Assembly: GCF_013403925.1 (NCBI RefSeq) | Contig: NZ_JABFDJ010000002.1 | Coordinates: 310,001 to 374,000 of the forward strand | DNA from: Winogradskyella wichelsiae | GTDB lineage: Bacteria > Bacteroidota > Bacteroidia > Flavobacteriales > Flavobacteriaceae | Direction: 5' to 3' | DNA: 64,000 nucleotides | Part shown: piece after piece, positions 50,871-61,190 of the stretch | How positions within the stretch are numbered: position 1 is the stretch's first letter | Layout: every line of letters begins with the position of its first letter | Position numbers and translations under genes: made by a program | The notes under the pieces: generated by a model | Told to the model about the DNA's origin: nothing | Database searches by the model: none | Seen by the model: the letters and a program-made list of their open reading frames with translations, nothing else

Positions 50871-53800
50871 ATGAAGTTTGCTCTACTTTTTATATTCATT
50901 CTGTCTACCACCTTGGGGTTTTCCCAGGATCAGGATGGTAATTTTAGACAAAAAAAAGTTGCTGTAAACGATTCTATTCAAATTGACTCTGTAAGTATTA
51001 ATCCATCTCGATTTAAAATATTAACCAAAGATAATAAGGTCATAGATTCTACTTTATATGAAGTTGACTTCGCTAGATCAATATTGCGTTTTAAGCTTCC
51101 GACTGAAATAGACACCATTAAAATTGAATACTTGCGCTACCCCAAGTTTTTAACTAAAGTATATAAACAATTAGATGATGCTGTTGTTATAGACCGTTCT
51201 TCTAATGGGTATCGTCAATTATATAGCTTACAGAACAGTACAAAAAACAACACATTTACACCTTTTGATGGACTTACCACCTCTGGAAGTATTTCTCGTG
51301 GAATTACCATAGGAAATAATCAGAATTCAGTATTAAATAGTGAACTCGATCTACAAATCTCAGGAAAACTAAGTGACAAAGTTACACTTAGGGCTTCCAT
51401 ACAAGATGCTAATATTCCGCTTCAAGAGAGTGGCTATTCACAAAGCTTAGATGAATTTGACCAAGTATTTATTGAATTATTTAGTGATGATTGGAATATT
51501 AGAGCAGGGGATATTGATTTAGAAAATACCAAAAGTTATTTCGCTAATTTTTCAAAACGTGTACAAGGATTATTAGTCAATGCCAATTTAAGTGATAAAA
51601 CCTCTGTTTTTGCTTCTGGTGCTTTAGTACGCGGACAGTTTACAACCACACAATTTACAGGAGAAGAAGGTAACCAAGGCCCCTATAAGTTAACAGGTTC
51701 TAATGATGAACTTTATGTTCTAGTCGTTTCTGGAAGTGAAACCGTTTACGTGAATGGTGTACCTTTAGAACGTGGTGAAAACAACGATTATGTAATTGAT
51801 TATAGTGCAGGCGAAATAATTTTCAACTCTACATTTCCTATAACTTCAGAAATGCGAATTACAGTCGATTACCAATTTAGCGAACGTAATTATTCTAGAT
51901 TTACTGTTTTTGGCGGTGCTAATTTTGTAACAGAAACCTTAAAATTAAATGTTTCTGTTTACTCTGAAAGCGATGCTAAAAACCAACCGCTACAGCAAAA
52001 TTTATCTACAGAACAAACTCAAATTTTAGCTAATGCTGGTGATGACGTAGACTTAATGTCTGCATCTTCAGCATCACTCACAACGTATTCTGAGAATCGA
52101 ATTTTATACCGAAAAGAATTTATAGGAACAGAAGAAATATATATTTACTCTAATAATTCTGAAGACGAATTGTACAGCCTCACCTTTACTTTTGTAGGAA
52201 CAAATGAAGGAAATTATATATTAAGCAACACAAATGCGATTAATAATATTTATGAATATGTAGCACCAATTTCTGGTGTTCCACAAGGAAATTATGAACC
52301 TATCACGCAATTAATTGCGCCAGAACGTTTACAAATAGCAACAATTAACGGCCAATACAATCCCAGTACAAAAACCAATATCTTTTTTGAATTGGCAGGA
52401 AGTAAAAAGGATGATAACTTATTTTCAAATTTAGATGATGATAACAATGATGGTTATGCGGGAAAATTTACTTTGAATCAAAATCTTATAAAATCGGATA
52501 GCCTTTGGAACCTTTCTGCTTTGGTTGATGCTGATTTTATTCAAAAAAACTTCAATACGATAGAACGTCTATATAGAGCAGAATTTACGCGCGATTGGAA
52601 TTTAGACACCTCTGAAACAACAGACGAAACTTTAGACTATGGAAACCAATTATTATTTACTTCCGGACTAAGTTTATCGCACATAAAAAAAGGGGTTGTT
52701 ACTTATAATTTTGAACATTTAAACTATTCTGAAAACTTCATTGGAAACCGCCACAACGTTTCTGCTAATTTAAGACTGGGCGATTTCAAAATTTATTCAA
52801 ACTCCAGTCTTCTAAACAATGAAAGCACTATTAATCGTTCTACATTCTTAAGATCCTTTAATAATGTCACTTACGGAAAGAACGACAAATGGACAGGCAT
52901 AAAATTCTCAACTGAAGACAATGAGCAACGAGCCATAGAAACAGATTCATTAACCGAATTAAGTCAAAAATTTAAATCTTACGAAGCTTTTGTTGGTATC
53001 GGAGACAGCACAAAAGTTTATGCAGAAGTGGGGTATATTAAACGTTTTAACGACAGTTTACGAAGTAATAATCTTAAACGTGTAAATAGCTCTAATACTT
53101 ATTATTTAAAATCACGCCTCGTTCAAAATAAAAATACAAGCCTTCAATTATTTTTAAATTATAGAGATTTAAAATCCGAAGATAGCAGCACAGAAAACGA
53201 GCAAAGCTTTAATAGCCGCTTGACTTTTAATCAAAAATTATGGAAAAATCTTGTTATTTTAAATACTAGTTACGAAACCAATTCTGGAACTTTAGCACAA
53301 CAAGACTTTACTTATGTAGAAGTTGAAGCCGGACAAGGAGCTTACACTTGGATTGATTACAACGAGAATGGCATTCAGGAATTAGACGAGTTTGAAATTG
53401 CACAATTTACTGATCAAGGGAGTTACGTTAGGGTCCTATTACCTAACCAAGTTTATGTACAAACCCATCAAAACACTTTTGGACAAACCGTTACAATTAA
53501 TCCACAAACCTGGAGTGTTTCAGAAGATAAAACGAGACAATTTTGGTCGCATTTTTATGACCAAGCGTCATTTATTGTAGATAGCGAAAAATATAAAGAA
53601 GATAATTCTTTTAATTTAGATCCGTTTGAAGCTTTAAAAGACGATTTAGACATTGAAGATTTTGTTGCCCTAAATTACAGCATTAGAAATGTTTTGTTTT
53701 TTAATAGAGGAAAACAACGCTATACCACATCTTACACCTACTTAACTAATAAAAGTAGAAACTTACTAACTACAGGAATTCAACAAAATAAAACAAATAG

Positions 53801-54314
53801 TCATCAGATAAATTTCAACCATAAAATTGATGTTAATTGGTTGGTTAACACGTTAGCCAGCTTAAGTAATGACGATAGTAAAAGCGAGAATTTTACGAGT
53901 AGAAATTACAACTTAGATGAATACCAATTTCAACCTAAATTAAGTTATTTATTTAGTGAAAACGCTCAGTTTGATATCTTCTATCAATATACTTCTAAAG
54001 AAAATACTATAGATAGTTTTGAAACCTTAATACAGAATAACTACGGACTATCCTTTACTTATAACAACGCACAAAAAATAGCATTAACAGGAGAGTTCAA
54101 CTTTTTTGAAAATGATTTTGAAGGTGATTCAAACACACCTGTAGCCTACCAAATGCTTGAAGGTTTACAAGCTGGGAAAAACTTTACATGGAGTTTATTA
54201 GCTCAAAAAAAACTAACTAAATATTTAGATTTAAATTTGAATTATTTTGGACGAAAATCAGAAACTTCAAAAATGATCCATACTGGAACAGTTCAACTAA
54301 AAGCTTATTTCTAA
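50871..54314 (+). CDS. Large outer-membrane protein, SprA-like architecture
   Basis: The 1147-residue protein has a signal peptide (1-18). Its first 350 residues carry features I associate with SprA-type proteins: GSISRGITIGNNQNSVLNSE (about 140), LQISGKLSDKVTLRASIQD, a repeated QEFDQVFIELF-like element (EFDQVFIELFSDDW), AGDIDLENTKSYFANFSKR and VIDYSAGEIIFNSTFPIT (about 303). The remaining 800 residues alternate strands with aromatic girdles (for example LQLFLNYRDLK) and end in aromatic KAYF, as expected of a large beta-barrel. It is much shorter than SprA, the T9SS translocon barrel of over 2000 residues, so it is at most a relative. The function is unknown. Confidence 0.75.
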   Translation: MKFALLFIFILSTTLGFSQDQDGNFRQKKVAVNDSIQIDSVSINPSRFKILTKDNKVIDSTLYEVDFARSILRFKLPTEIDTIKIEYLRYPKFLTKVYKQLDDAVVIDRSSNGYRQLYSLQNSTKNNTFTPFDGLTTSGSISRGITIGNNQNSVLNSELDLQISGKLSDKVTLRASIQDANIPLQESGYSQSLDEFDQVFIELFSDDWNIRAGDIDLENTKSYFANFSKRVQGLLVNANLSDKTSVFASGALVRGQFTTTQFTGEEGNQGPYKLTGSNDELYVLVVSGSETVYVNGVPLERGENNDYVIDYSAGEIIFNSTFPITSEMRITVDYQFSERNYSRFTVFGGANFVTETLKLNVSVYSESDAKNQPLQQNLSTEQTQILANAGDDVDLMSASSASLTTYSENRILYRKEFIGTEEIYIYSNNSEDELYSLTFTFVGTNEGNYILSNTNAINNIYEYVAPISGVPQGNYEPITQLIAPERLQIATINGQYNPSTKTNIFFELAGSKKDDNLFSNLDDDNNDGYAGKFTLNQNLIKSDSLWNLSALVDADFIQKNFNTIERLYRAEFTRDWNLDTSETTDETLDYGNQLLFTSGLSLSHIKKGVVTYNFEHLNYSENFIGNRHNVSANLRLGDFKIYSNSSLLNNESTINRSTFLRSFNNVTYGKNDKWTGIKFSTEDNEQRAIETDSLTELSQKFKSYEAFVGIGDSTKVYAEVGYIKRFNDSLRSNNLKRVNSSNTYYLKSRLVQNKNTSLQLFLNYRDLKSEDSSTENEQSFNSRLTFNQKLWKNLVILNTSYETNSGTLAQQDFTYVEVEAGQGAYTWIDYNENGIQELDEFEIAQFTDQGSYVRVLLPNQVYVQTHQNTFGQTVTINPQTWSVSEDKTRQFWSHFYDQASFIVDSEKYKEDNSFNLDPFEALKDDLDIEDFVALNYSIRNVLFFNRGKQRYTTSYTYLTNKSRNLLTTGIQQNKTNSHQINFNHKIDVNWLVNTLASLSNDDSKSENFTSRNYNLDEYQFQPKLSYLFSENAQFDIFYQYTSKENTIDSFETLIQNNYGLSFTYNNAQKIALTGEFNFFENDFEGDSNTPVAYQMLEGLQAGKNFTWSLLAQKKLTKYLDLNLNYFGRKSETSKMIHTGTVQLKAYF

Positions 54315-54399
54315 GAAATAAAACACTTTTATATGCCGCTTTAATTTGTATAAAACTTTTAAAAACGGTATACTGTGCAAAGACCAACAAAAACTATTA

Positions 54400-55434
54400 A
54401 TGAAAGACTTTGTAATCGTAGGAGCTGCACAAGCTGGTCTCTCTATGGCTTATTTTCTTAAACAGCAACAGAAAGATTTTTTAATCATTGATAAAGAAAA
54501 AGAAATCGGAGCTTCGTGGCTTAAACGTTGGGATTCTTTAAAACTATTTACACCTACCGAGTTTAATCATTTAATAGGAATGCCATTTCCGGCAGCAAAA
54601 GGTCATTATCCAGATAAATATGAAATAGCATCTTATTTTAAACAATATGCCAAAAAATTTGAATTCCCTATTCAATTAAAGACTCTAGCAGAAAGTATTG
54701 AAAAAATTGACCATGGGTTTCTTATTAAAACCAACCAAAAAGACATCGTTTGCAAACAAGTTATTATTGCTACAGGTCCTTTTCACATTCCTTTTACCCC
54801 CAAATTTCACAAAAACCTTTCAAACAGCATATATCAAGTTCATAGCAATTTTTATAAAAGCCCAAAGCAATTACAAAAGGGGCCTACTCTAGTTGTTGGT
54901 GGAGGAGATAGTGGATTTCAAATTTTAGACGAAGTTTCTAAAAACACAACAGAAACCACTTATTTTTCGGGGAGCACAGACATAAGAACATTGCCTCAAG
55001 AGATTTTAGGAAAAACCCTTTGGTGGTGGTTTACTAAAACAGGATTTTTAAGTTTTAGTAAAACATCTTGGATTGGTAAAAAAATCAATCAATCGAAGCA
55101 ACCTATTATTGGTACGGATGTAAAAAGCATTATAAACCGTGACAATGTAGAAGTTGTGGGCCACACACTTGATACTGATGAGAACATCATAAAAACAGCA
55201 ACCAAAGAACTGAATAATGTAAAAAACATTGTTTGGGCTACAGGTTATAAACCCAATTTTGAATGGATTAGAAACATTGAGCTTTGTAAGGATGGTTATC
55301 CAATTCACAAAAGAGGAATTAGCACTACAAAAGGGCTTTATTTTATTGGTTTACCTTGGTTACACACTAGAGGCTCTGCTACTTTAGGTGGCATAAAAAA
55401 AGATGCAACTTACTTAGCTGATAAAATTTTATAA
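54400..55434 (+). CDS. Flavin-containing monooxygenase-like oxidoreductase
   Basis: The chosen ATG begins MKDFVIVGAAQAGLSMAYFL, with the FAD-binding GxxxxG near the N-terminus (344 residues). GASWLKRWDSLKLFTP (about 43-58) and the NADPH site VVGGGDSGFQILDEV (about 167) are typical of CzcO/FMO-type enzymes, which hydroxylate small molecules or transfer hydride. An earlier TTG at 54346 would add 18 residues of low quality. The gene follows the SprA-like gene by 85 bases and is closed by a terminator. Confidence 0.87.
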   Translation: MKDFVIVGAAQAGLSMAYFLKQQQKDFLIIDKEKEIGASWLKRWDSLKLFTPTEFNHLIGMPFPAAKGHYPDKYEIASYFKQYAKKFEFPIQLKTLAESIEKIDHGFLIKTNQKDIVCKQVIIATGPFHIPFTPKFHKNLSNSIYQVHSNFYKSPKQLQKGPTLVVGGGDSGFQILDEVSKNTTETTYFSGSTDIRTLPQEILGKTLWWWFTKTGFLSFSKTSWIGKKINQSKQPIIGTDVKSIINRDNVEVVGHTLDTDENIIKTATKELNNVKNIVWATGYKPNFEWIRNIELCKDGYPIHKRGISTTKGLYFIGLPWLHTRGSATLGGIKKDATYLADKIL

Positions 55435-55447
55435 AATCACTTTATCT

Positions 55448-55485
55448 AAAAAATGCCCAAACTTTAATAGTTTGGGCATTTTTTT
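55448..55485. terminator. Bidirectional terminator before glyS 3' end
   Basis: AAAAAATGCCCAAACT and AGTTTGGGCATTTTTT pair perfectly around TTAAT, between convergent genes. Confidence 0.9.
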
Positions 55486-55502
55486 ATGTTTGAAAGCTTA
55501 TT

Positions 55503-57044
55503 TTATTTCATTCTCTTTAGCCAATGCTTTACATCAACCTCAGCTTTAATAATATCTTTTAAATCTTCAATCTTCACACGTTTTTGTTCCATCGTGTCTC
55601 TATGACGAATCGTAACTGAATTATCTTCTAAAGTATCGTGATCTACAGTGATACAAAATGGTGTTCCGTTAGCATCTTGTCTTCTATAACGTCTTCCAAC
55701 CGTATCTTTTTCTTCGTAGGCAACATTAAAGTCCCACTTTAAATCTTCAACAATTTGTTTTGCAACTTCTGGTAAACCATCTTTTGCTAACAAAGGAAAT
55801 ATTGCCGCTTTTACAGGTGCCAATACTGCTGGTAATCTTAAAACAGTACGTGTTTTTCCATCTTCTAGCTCTTCTTCTACTAAAGCGTTAGAAAACACAG
55901 CTAAAAACATACGATCTAAACCTATAGAAGTTTCTAAAACGTAAGGTGTATAGCTTTCTTTATCTTCTTGATCAAAGTACTGAAGTTTTTTACCAGAAAA
56001 TTCTTCGTGTTGCTTTAAATCGAAATCTGTACGCGAATGAATTCCTTCTAATTCTTTAAACCCAAATGGGAATTTGAATTCGATATCTGTAGCCGCATCT
56101 GCGTAATGTGCTAATTTTTCATGATCGTGAAAACGGTAATTATCAGCGCCCATCCCTAGAGATAAATGCCATTTCATTCTAGTTTCTTTCCAATGCTCAA
56201 ACCATTTTTTTTGTGTTCCTGGCTTAATAAAAAACTGCATTTCCATTTGTTCAAACTCACGCATTCTAAAAATAAATTGTCTAGCAACAATCTCGTTTCT
56301 AAAAGCTTTACCAGTTTGTGCAATTCCGAAAGGAATCTTTAAACGTCCTGTTTTCTGAACGTTTAAGAAATTAACAAAAATACCTTGAGCTGTTTCTGGT
56401 CTTAAATATAAGTCCATTGCAGATTCTGCTGAAGCACCTAATTTAGTCCCAAACATTAAGTTAAATTGCTTAACGTCGGTCCAGTTCTTACTTCCTGCTA
56501 CAGGACAAGCAATACCCAACTCTTCAATCAACGCTTTTACGTCAGCTAAATCTTCTTTTTCTAAAGACTGACCTAAACGTTTTAAGATGGTATCGATTTT
56601 TTCTTGATAACCTACAACACGTCCGTTAGTAGAAACAAATTCTTCTTTATTAAAAGATTCACCAAAGCGTTTTTCTGCTTTTTTAACTTCCTTTTCAATT
56701 TTTGCTTCAATTTTTAAGCAATAATCTTCAACTAAGACATCGGCTCTATAACGTTTTTTAGAATCCTTATTATCAATTAATGGATCGCTAAACGCATCTA
56801 CGTGACCAGAGGCTTTCCATGTGGTTGGATGCATAAATATTGCAGCATCAAGACCTACAATATTTTCATTCATCTGTACCATGGCCTTCCACCAATAGTC
56901 TCTAATATTTTTCTTTAATTCTACTCCATTTTGAGCATAATCGTACACTGCACTAAGTCCATCATAGATTTCACTACTCTGAAACACGTAACCATACTCC
57001 TTTGCGTGAGAGATTACTTTTTTAAATTGATCGTCGTTTGCCAT
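55503..57044 (-). CDS. glyS: Glycine--tRNA ligase, single-chain type
   Basis: The 513-residue class II synthetase is of the homodimeric (eukaryote/archaea-like) type used by Bacteroidetes. Motif 2 is in FRNEIVARQFIFRMREFEQ (about 248-266), motif 3 in ETSIGLDRMFLAVFSNA, and the C-terminal anticodon-binding domain contains TVDHDTLEDNSVTIRHRD. RPETAQGIFVNF marks motif 1 surroundings. It has its own promoter within the previous gene's terminator tail. Confidence 0.97.
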   Translation of the reverse strand: MANDDQFKKVISHAKEYGYVFQSSEIYDGLSAVYDYAQNGVELKKNIRDYWWKAMVQMNENIVGLDAAIFMHPTTWKASGHVDAFSDPLIDNKDSKKRYRADVLVEDYCLKIEAKIEKEVKKAEKRFGESFNKEEFVSTNGRVVGYQEKIDTILKRLGQSLEKEDLADVKALIEELGIACPVAGSKNWTDVKQFNLMFGTKLGASAESAMDLYLRPETAQGIFVNFLNVQKTGRLKIPFGIAQTGKAFRNEIVARQFIFRMREFEQMEMQFFIKPGTQKKWFEHWKETRMKWHLSLGMGADNYRFHDHEKLAHYADAATDIEFKFPFGFKELEGIHSRTDFDLKQHEEFSGKKLQYFDQEDKESYTPYVLETSIGLDRMFLAVFSNALVEEELEDGKTRTVLRLPAVLAPVKAAIFPLLAKDGLPEVAKQIVEDLKWDFNVAYEEKDTVGRRYRRQDANGTPFCITVDHDTLEDNSVTIRHRDTMEQKRVKIEDLKDIIKAEVDVKHWLKRMK

Positions 57045-57051
57045 AATACTG

Positions 57052-57091
57052 CAAAAATAGAAAACCGCTCTGATTAACAGAACGGTTTTCT
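57052..57091 (-). terminator. Terminator of the coiled-coil gene, with glyS -7 element in its tail
   Basis: On the minus strand GAAAACCGTTCTG and CAGAGCGGTTTTC pair with one mismatch around the loop TTAAT (57060-57090). The following T-rich tail contains TATTTTTG (57052-57059), which matches the -7 consensus and lies 7 bases before the glyS ATG. Confidence 0.7.
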
Positions 57092-57121
57092 AAAAATTAT
57101 ATCGTTAATTGTAAGTATTTA

Positions 57122-58006
57122 TTATTTTAAAACAAGACTTGTACTCGCTAGCTTAGTATTTTCATGAAAAACATTAACAAAGTAGTGCCCTTTGGTTAAT
57201 GGTTTTTCGTTTTCACTTGGTATAATAGCTGTACAAACTTCTATGTTTTCATTAGCATAATTAACAACTTCTTTCTTACTGAAATTTAAAGTATTATTCC
57301 CAAAAACCAATTCTCCTTTATCTGAAACAACATTACCTTGTGGACTTACAATTTGTATATAAATATCTTTTTTACCTTTTAATGTTAAAATATTCTCTGA
57401 TAAAGTAATGCAGACATCGATAGCATTGGCACGTCTCGCCTTTTCCGTTAAACGTTTCTTACCAGACTTAAGTTTATAAGATTGCACATTGATATGACTA
57501 GCTTTTAATACTGCCGCATCAGTAATAGATCTATTTAAAACACTGTTTGTTTTTTCTAAATCACTAATTGTCGTTGTATTTTCTTTAATAGTATTTAAAG
57601 CGTATCGTTTCTCTTGTTGTAGTCTTTCATTTTCAGAATTTAAAGAATCAATCGTGCTAAGCAGCACTTTACTTTTAGATTTTAAAACAACAAGCTGACC
57701 TTTAAATTTAGTAATTATAGATAAATCTCCTTTAAGTAATCTTAGAGAATCTAATGCATTCTTAGTCTCCTGCTTTGCTTGTTGTAGCTGAGCAGACATA
57801 AGACTGTAATCTTCACTAAGTTCGTCGTAACTGGATAAAAGCTCTGATAATTCGGTCTCTATTAAAACTTTTTCTTGATTTAAAAAGGTTTCGTAAGATT
57901 CAATGGATTTGTATTTATCAAAACTATAGGCTCCTAAAACGGTTAAGACAATTAATAAAGAACTTATAATTAATCTATAATTTAATAGCTGAGGGTTAAC
58001 TATCAT
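57122..58006 (-). CDS. Membrane-anchored coiled-coil protein of unknown function
   Basis: The 294-residue protein has one N-terminal membrane segment (about 11-28), a coiled coil (about 35-165, heptads rich in Leu/Ser/Glu) and a C-terminal beta domain (ANAIDVCITLSENILTLKGK, IYIQIVSPQGNVVSDKGEL). I recall this protein next to glyS and comF in other flavobacteria, which suggests a conserved envelope role. No catalytic motif is visible. Confidence 0.8.
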   Translation of the reverse strand: MIVNPQLLNYRLIISSLLIVLTVLGAYSFDKYKSIESYETFLNQEKVLIETELSELLSSYDELSEDYSLMSAQLQQAKQETKNALDSLRLLKGDLSIITKFKGQLVVLKSKSKVLLSTIDSLNSENERLQQEKRYALNTIKENTTTISDLEKTNSVLNRSITDAAVLKASHINVQSYKLKSGKKRLTEKARRANAIDVCITLSENILTLKGKKDIYIQIVSPQGNVVSDKGELVFGNNTLNFSKKEVVNYANENIEVCTAIIPSENEKPLTKGHYFVNVFHENTKLASTSLVLK

Positions 58007-58074
58007 AATTAATTTTATTAATTTGAAGCCAAAATAAAGGTTCTTATAGTGTAATCCTTATTTTAATCGTTTAA

Positions 58075-58755
58075 GTGATGAAAAACTTGTTAAACTTGTT
58101 CTTTCCAGTGATTTGCGAGGCATGTAATAATGTTCTAGGTGATAATGAGGTTGTTTTATGTACCTCTTGCAGACATCATTTGCCTGTTACCAACTTTCAT
58201 TTCGATAATAATGATATGGTAAAAAAAACAGTTTATGGCAGGGTTAAACTAGAAAACGCTACAGCATTATTACATTTTTCAAAGAAAGGAATTGTACAAC
58301 AGATTATTCATAATTTAAAATACAGAGGTCATGAAGATATTGGTGATTTTTTTGGCAAATGGCTAGGTGCTGAATTAGCTACATTAGATGTTTATAAGAA
58401 AATTGATGTTGTAATACCAGTACCTCTATATAAATCTAAATTAAGAAAACGAGGTTATAACCAAGTTGCAAAATTTAGCCAAGAAATTGCAAAAGCTTTA
58501 AATGCAGAATACAATGACACCGTTCTTGTAAAAATAAAATCTACAAAAACACAAGTTTTCAAAGCTAGAATTACACGATGGAAAGATGATGGAGCCTTAT
58601 TTGATATCTCTGAAAATAAATCTTTAATCGGAAAACATATTTTATTAGTAGACGATATAATTACAACAGGTGCAACAGTTGAAGCTTGTGCAACGGTTTT
58701 ACTAAAAATAGATAATATTAAGTTAAGTCTCGCCACCTTGGCAATTGCAGATTGA
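58075..58755 (+). CDS. comF: ComF-family phosphoribosyltransferase-like protein
   Basis: The 226-residue protein begins with a zinc-ribbon-like pair (CEACNN and LCTSCRHHLP, about residues 15-41) and ends with a PRPP-binding loop VDDIITTGATVEAC (about 198-211). ComF proteins take part in DNA uptake and processing of incoming single-stranded DNA. RGYNQVAKFSQEIAK is also typical. Divergent from the coiled-coil gene. Confidence 0.92.
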   Translation: MMKNLLNLFFPVICEACNNVLGDNEVVLCTSCRHHLPVTNFHFDNNDMVKKTVYGRVKLENATALLHFSKKGIVQQIIHNLKYRGHEDIGDFFGKWLGAELATLDVYKKIDVVIPVPLYKSKLRKRGYNQVAKFSQEIAKALNAEYNDTVLVKIKSTKTQVFKARITRWKDDGALFDISENKSLIGKHILLVDDIITTGATVEACATVLLKIDNIKLSLATLAIAD

Positions 58756-58811
58756 TTTTTTCGTTTCTTTAATTTATAGTTGTTTCTTTGTATTAAATTA
58801 TTTTAAAATAG

Positions 58812-60425
58812 ATGCGTTTATCTTTTATCCGAATTTTAGGTCTACTATTAATTTTAGTGAGTATTGCAAGTTGTGCAAACCGAGGAACTCCAACTGGTGG
58901 AGAGAAAGATATTTTACCTCCTAAAATAACATCTTCTAATCCTAAAAATTTTTCAACCAATTTTAAAGGAGACGAGATTATCATAGAATTTAATGAATAT
59001 GTTCAAATAAAAGATCTTCAGAAACAACTTATTGTATCACCACCAATGGATACAGCGCCTGTGGTTGCGCCTGCAAGTGGAGCAAGTAAAACAATTTCTA
59101 TTAAGATAAAAGATACTTTAGATGCTAATACGACTTACGCTTTTAACTTTGGTGAAAGTATTGTAGATTATAATGAAAGCAATCCATATCCTTATTATCG
59201 CTACGTATTTTCTACAGGAAACACTATTGATTCACTTTCTGTAAAAGGTTATGTTGAAGATGCACTAAATCAAAAACCTGATAGCTTTATTTCTGTAATG
59301 CTATACGAAGTAGATTCTACTTATAACGATTCTATTGTTTATAAAGACAAACCAAGATATATAACAAATACTTTAGATAGCCTTACAAGTTTTAGTATTG
59401 ATAATATAAAAGCAGGCACTTACAAATTGATTGCTTTAAAAGACAAAAATTCGAACTACAAGTTTAACCAAAAAGATGAAAAAATAGGATTTAAAGAAAG
59501 CTTCATTACTGTACCTTCAGATTCCATCTATGGTATAAAGCTTTTTAACGAAGAAGTCAACTACAAGGCTGTTAAGCCATCTCAAGATGGGGAAAAACGA
59601 ATTATTTTCCCTTACGAAGGAGATTATAAAGATATTCAAATTCAAGTATTAGGTGACACGCCTGAAGATTACAAAACGAGAATAGTAAAAGACACAGAAA
59701 CAGATACACTGTATTATTGGTACCAGCCAAAATTTGAAATTGACACCACCTTTTTCACGGTTTCTAACGGAAAACAGATTGACACCTTTAAGCATCGTTT
59801 TAGAGCTTTAAAAAGCGACTCTTTAAAAATCAAAGCCTTAGTACAAGGAGCTATAAATTTTGAACAAAACTTTACATTAGAGGCTAATACACCTCTATCT
59901 AAAATAGATACTACCAAAATCAAAGTTATAGATAAAGACTCTCTAACGGTATCTTATAAAGTAGAATACGATTCTATTTACAATAAATATAAATTTCCTA
60001 TTAATAAAACTGAAGATCAGAAATACGATTTTACCTTACTACCAGGTACGTTTACTGATTTTTATGATGAAACGAATAAAGATACGCTGACCTATACGAT
60101 TAGAACAAAATTGAAATCTGATTATGGTAATATTAGAGTTAACCTTATCAATGCAAAATTCCCAATGATAGTGCAATTGGTTAACGAAAAAGGAGATGTT
60201 CTATATGAACGTTATACCACAGAATCGCCAATTGTAGATTTCACAAATTTGGTACCAAGAAAATATAAATTACGTGCTATTTTTGATGCTAATAAAAATG
60301 AAAAATATGATACAGGAAACTTCTTATTAGGCATACAACCCGAACACGTTAGTTATCCTAAAGATGAATTAGATGATGTACGTGCTAATTTCGATTTTGT
60401 TATAGAGTTTAAACTTTTAGACTAA
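58812..60425 (+). CDS. Lipoprotein with bacterial Ig-like domain
   Basis: The 537-residue protein has a lipobox (SIASC, C21), followed by an Ig-like domain of the Big_5 type (GGEKDILPPKITSSNPKNFS, then IIIEFNEYVQI). The rest contains SdrD-like beta segments (GTYKLIALKDKNSNYKFNQK, YKLRAIFDANKNEKYDTG), units seen in cell-surface adhesin stalks. Likely surface located. The family is universal in flavobacteria but lacks a function. Its 3' end overlaps the omega-amidase gene by 17 bases. Confidence 0.87.
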   Translation: MRLSFIRILGLLLILVSIASCANRGTPTGGEKDILPPKITSSNPKNFSTNFKGDEIIIEFNEYVQIKDLQKQLIVSPPMDTAPVVAPASGASKTISIKIKDTLDANTTYAFNFGESIVDYNESNPYPYYRYVFSTGNTIDSLSVKGYVEDALNQKPDSFISVMLYEVDSTYNDSIVYKDKPRYITNTLDSLTSFSIDNIKAGTYKLIALKDKNSNYKFNQKDEKIGFKESFITVPSDSIYGIKLFNEEVNYKAVKPSQDGEKRIIFPYEGDYKDIQIQVLGDTPEDYKTRIVKDTETDTLYYWYQPKFEIDTTFFTVSNGKQIDTFKHRFRALKSDSLKIKALVQGAINFEQNFTLEANTPLSKIDTTKIKVIDKDSLTVSYKVEYDSIYNKYKFPINKTEDQKYDFTLLPGTFTDFYDETNKDTLTYTIRTKLKSDYGNIRVNLINAKFPMIVQLVNEKGDVLYERYTTESPIVDFTNLVPRKYKLRAIFDANKNEKYDTGNFLLGIQPEHVSYPKDELDDVRANFDFVIEFKLLD

Positions 60426-61188
60426 ATTGATCACCATCATTTAAAAAATTTAATTTTTCTCGGTATTTAGTAATAGCACCTTTATGTAATGTAACGACTT
60501 CTATAGTTTCTTCGTTTTCAAGAATATGATCTAATCTATTTCCTAAAACATCGTAAACCACGGAGTGTCCTGAATGTTCATAATTATTACCATCTAGACC
60601 TACTCTATTAACACCAATACAATACGTCATATTCTCTATGGCTCTTGCCTGTAACAAAGCATCCCAAGCTTTAATGCGTACTTTTGGCCAATTAGCAACA
60701 TATATCAAAAGGTCGTAATCCTCAACATTTCTAGCCCAAACAGGGAAACGTAAATCGTAGCATACCAACGGACAAATTTTCCAACCTTTATAACTAAATA
60801 TTACTTTTTCTGAACCAGCAGTATATACTTTATCTTCACCTGCTAAAGTAAACGTATGTCGTTTGTCATAAGTCGTAATTTTTCCAGAAGGTTCTACACA
60901 AACCATACGATTATAGAAGTTATTATTTTCAGAAATTACAAGGCTTCCCATAATAACCGCATCTTTTTCATTTGCTAATTGTTGTAACCATGTTATGGTT
61001 TCTCCATCCATTGTTTCTGCAACTAATGTTGGATTCATCGTAAAACCAGAAGTAAACATTTCTGGTAAAACAATAAGATCAACACCAGTTATGGTATTGA
61101 TCTTATCATTTAGTAATCGTCTATTTTCCTTTGGGTTCTCCCAAATTAAAGACGTTTGTATTATAGCTACGTTTAAAACGTTAGACAT
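60409..61188 (-). CDS. Nitrilase-family omega-amidase (YafV/Nit2-like)
   Basis: The 259-residue enzyme shows the nitrilase triad: Glu in VLPEMFTSGF (E42 or near), Lys in YDKRHTFTLAGED (about 110), and Cys in PLVCYDLRFPVWAR (about 140). The TSGF and HTF variants match YafV/Nit2, which hydrolyse the amide of alpha-ketoglutaramate or ketosuccinamate. A methionine/glutamine-type aminotransferase encoded 1.3 kb upstream on the same strand could supply these ketoamides. The gene lies 2 bases after a coiled-coil gene. Confidence 0.9.
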   Translation of the reverse strand: MSNVLNVAIIQTSLIWENPKENRRLLNDKINTITGVDLIVLPEMFTSGFTMNPTLVAETMDGETITWLQQLANEKDAVIMGSLVISENNNFYNRMVCVEPSGKITTYDKRHTFTLAGEDKVYTAGSEKVIFSYKGWKICPLVCYDLRFPVWARNVEDYDLLIYVANWPKVRIKAWDALLQARAIENMTYCIGVNRVGLDGNNYEHSGHSVVYDVLGNRLDHILENEETIEVVTLHKGAITKYREKLNFLNDGDQFSLKV

Positions 61189-61190
61189 AT

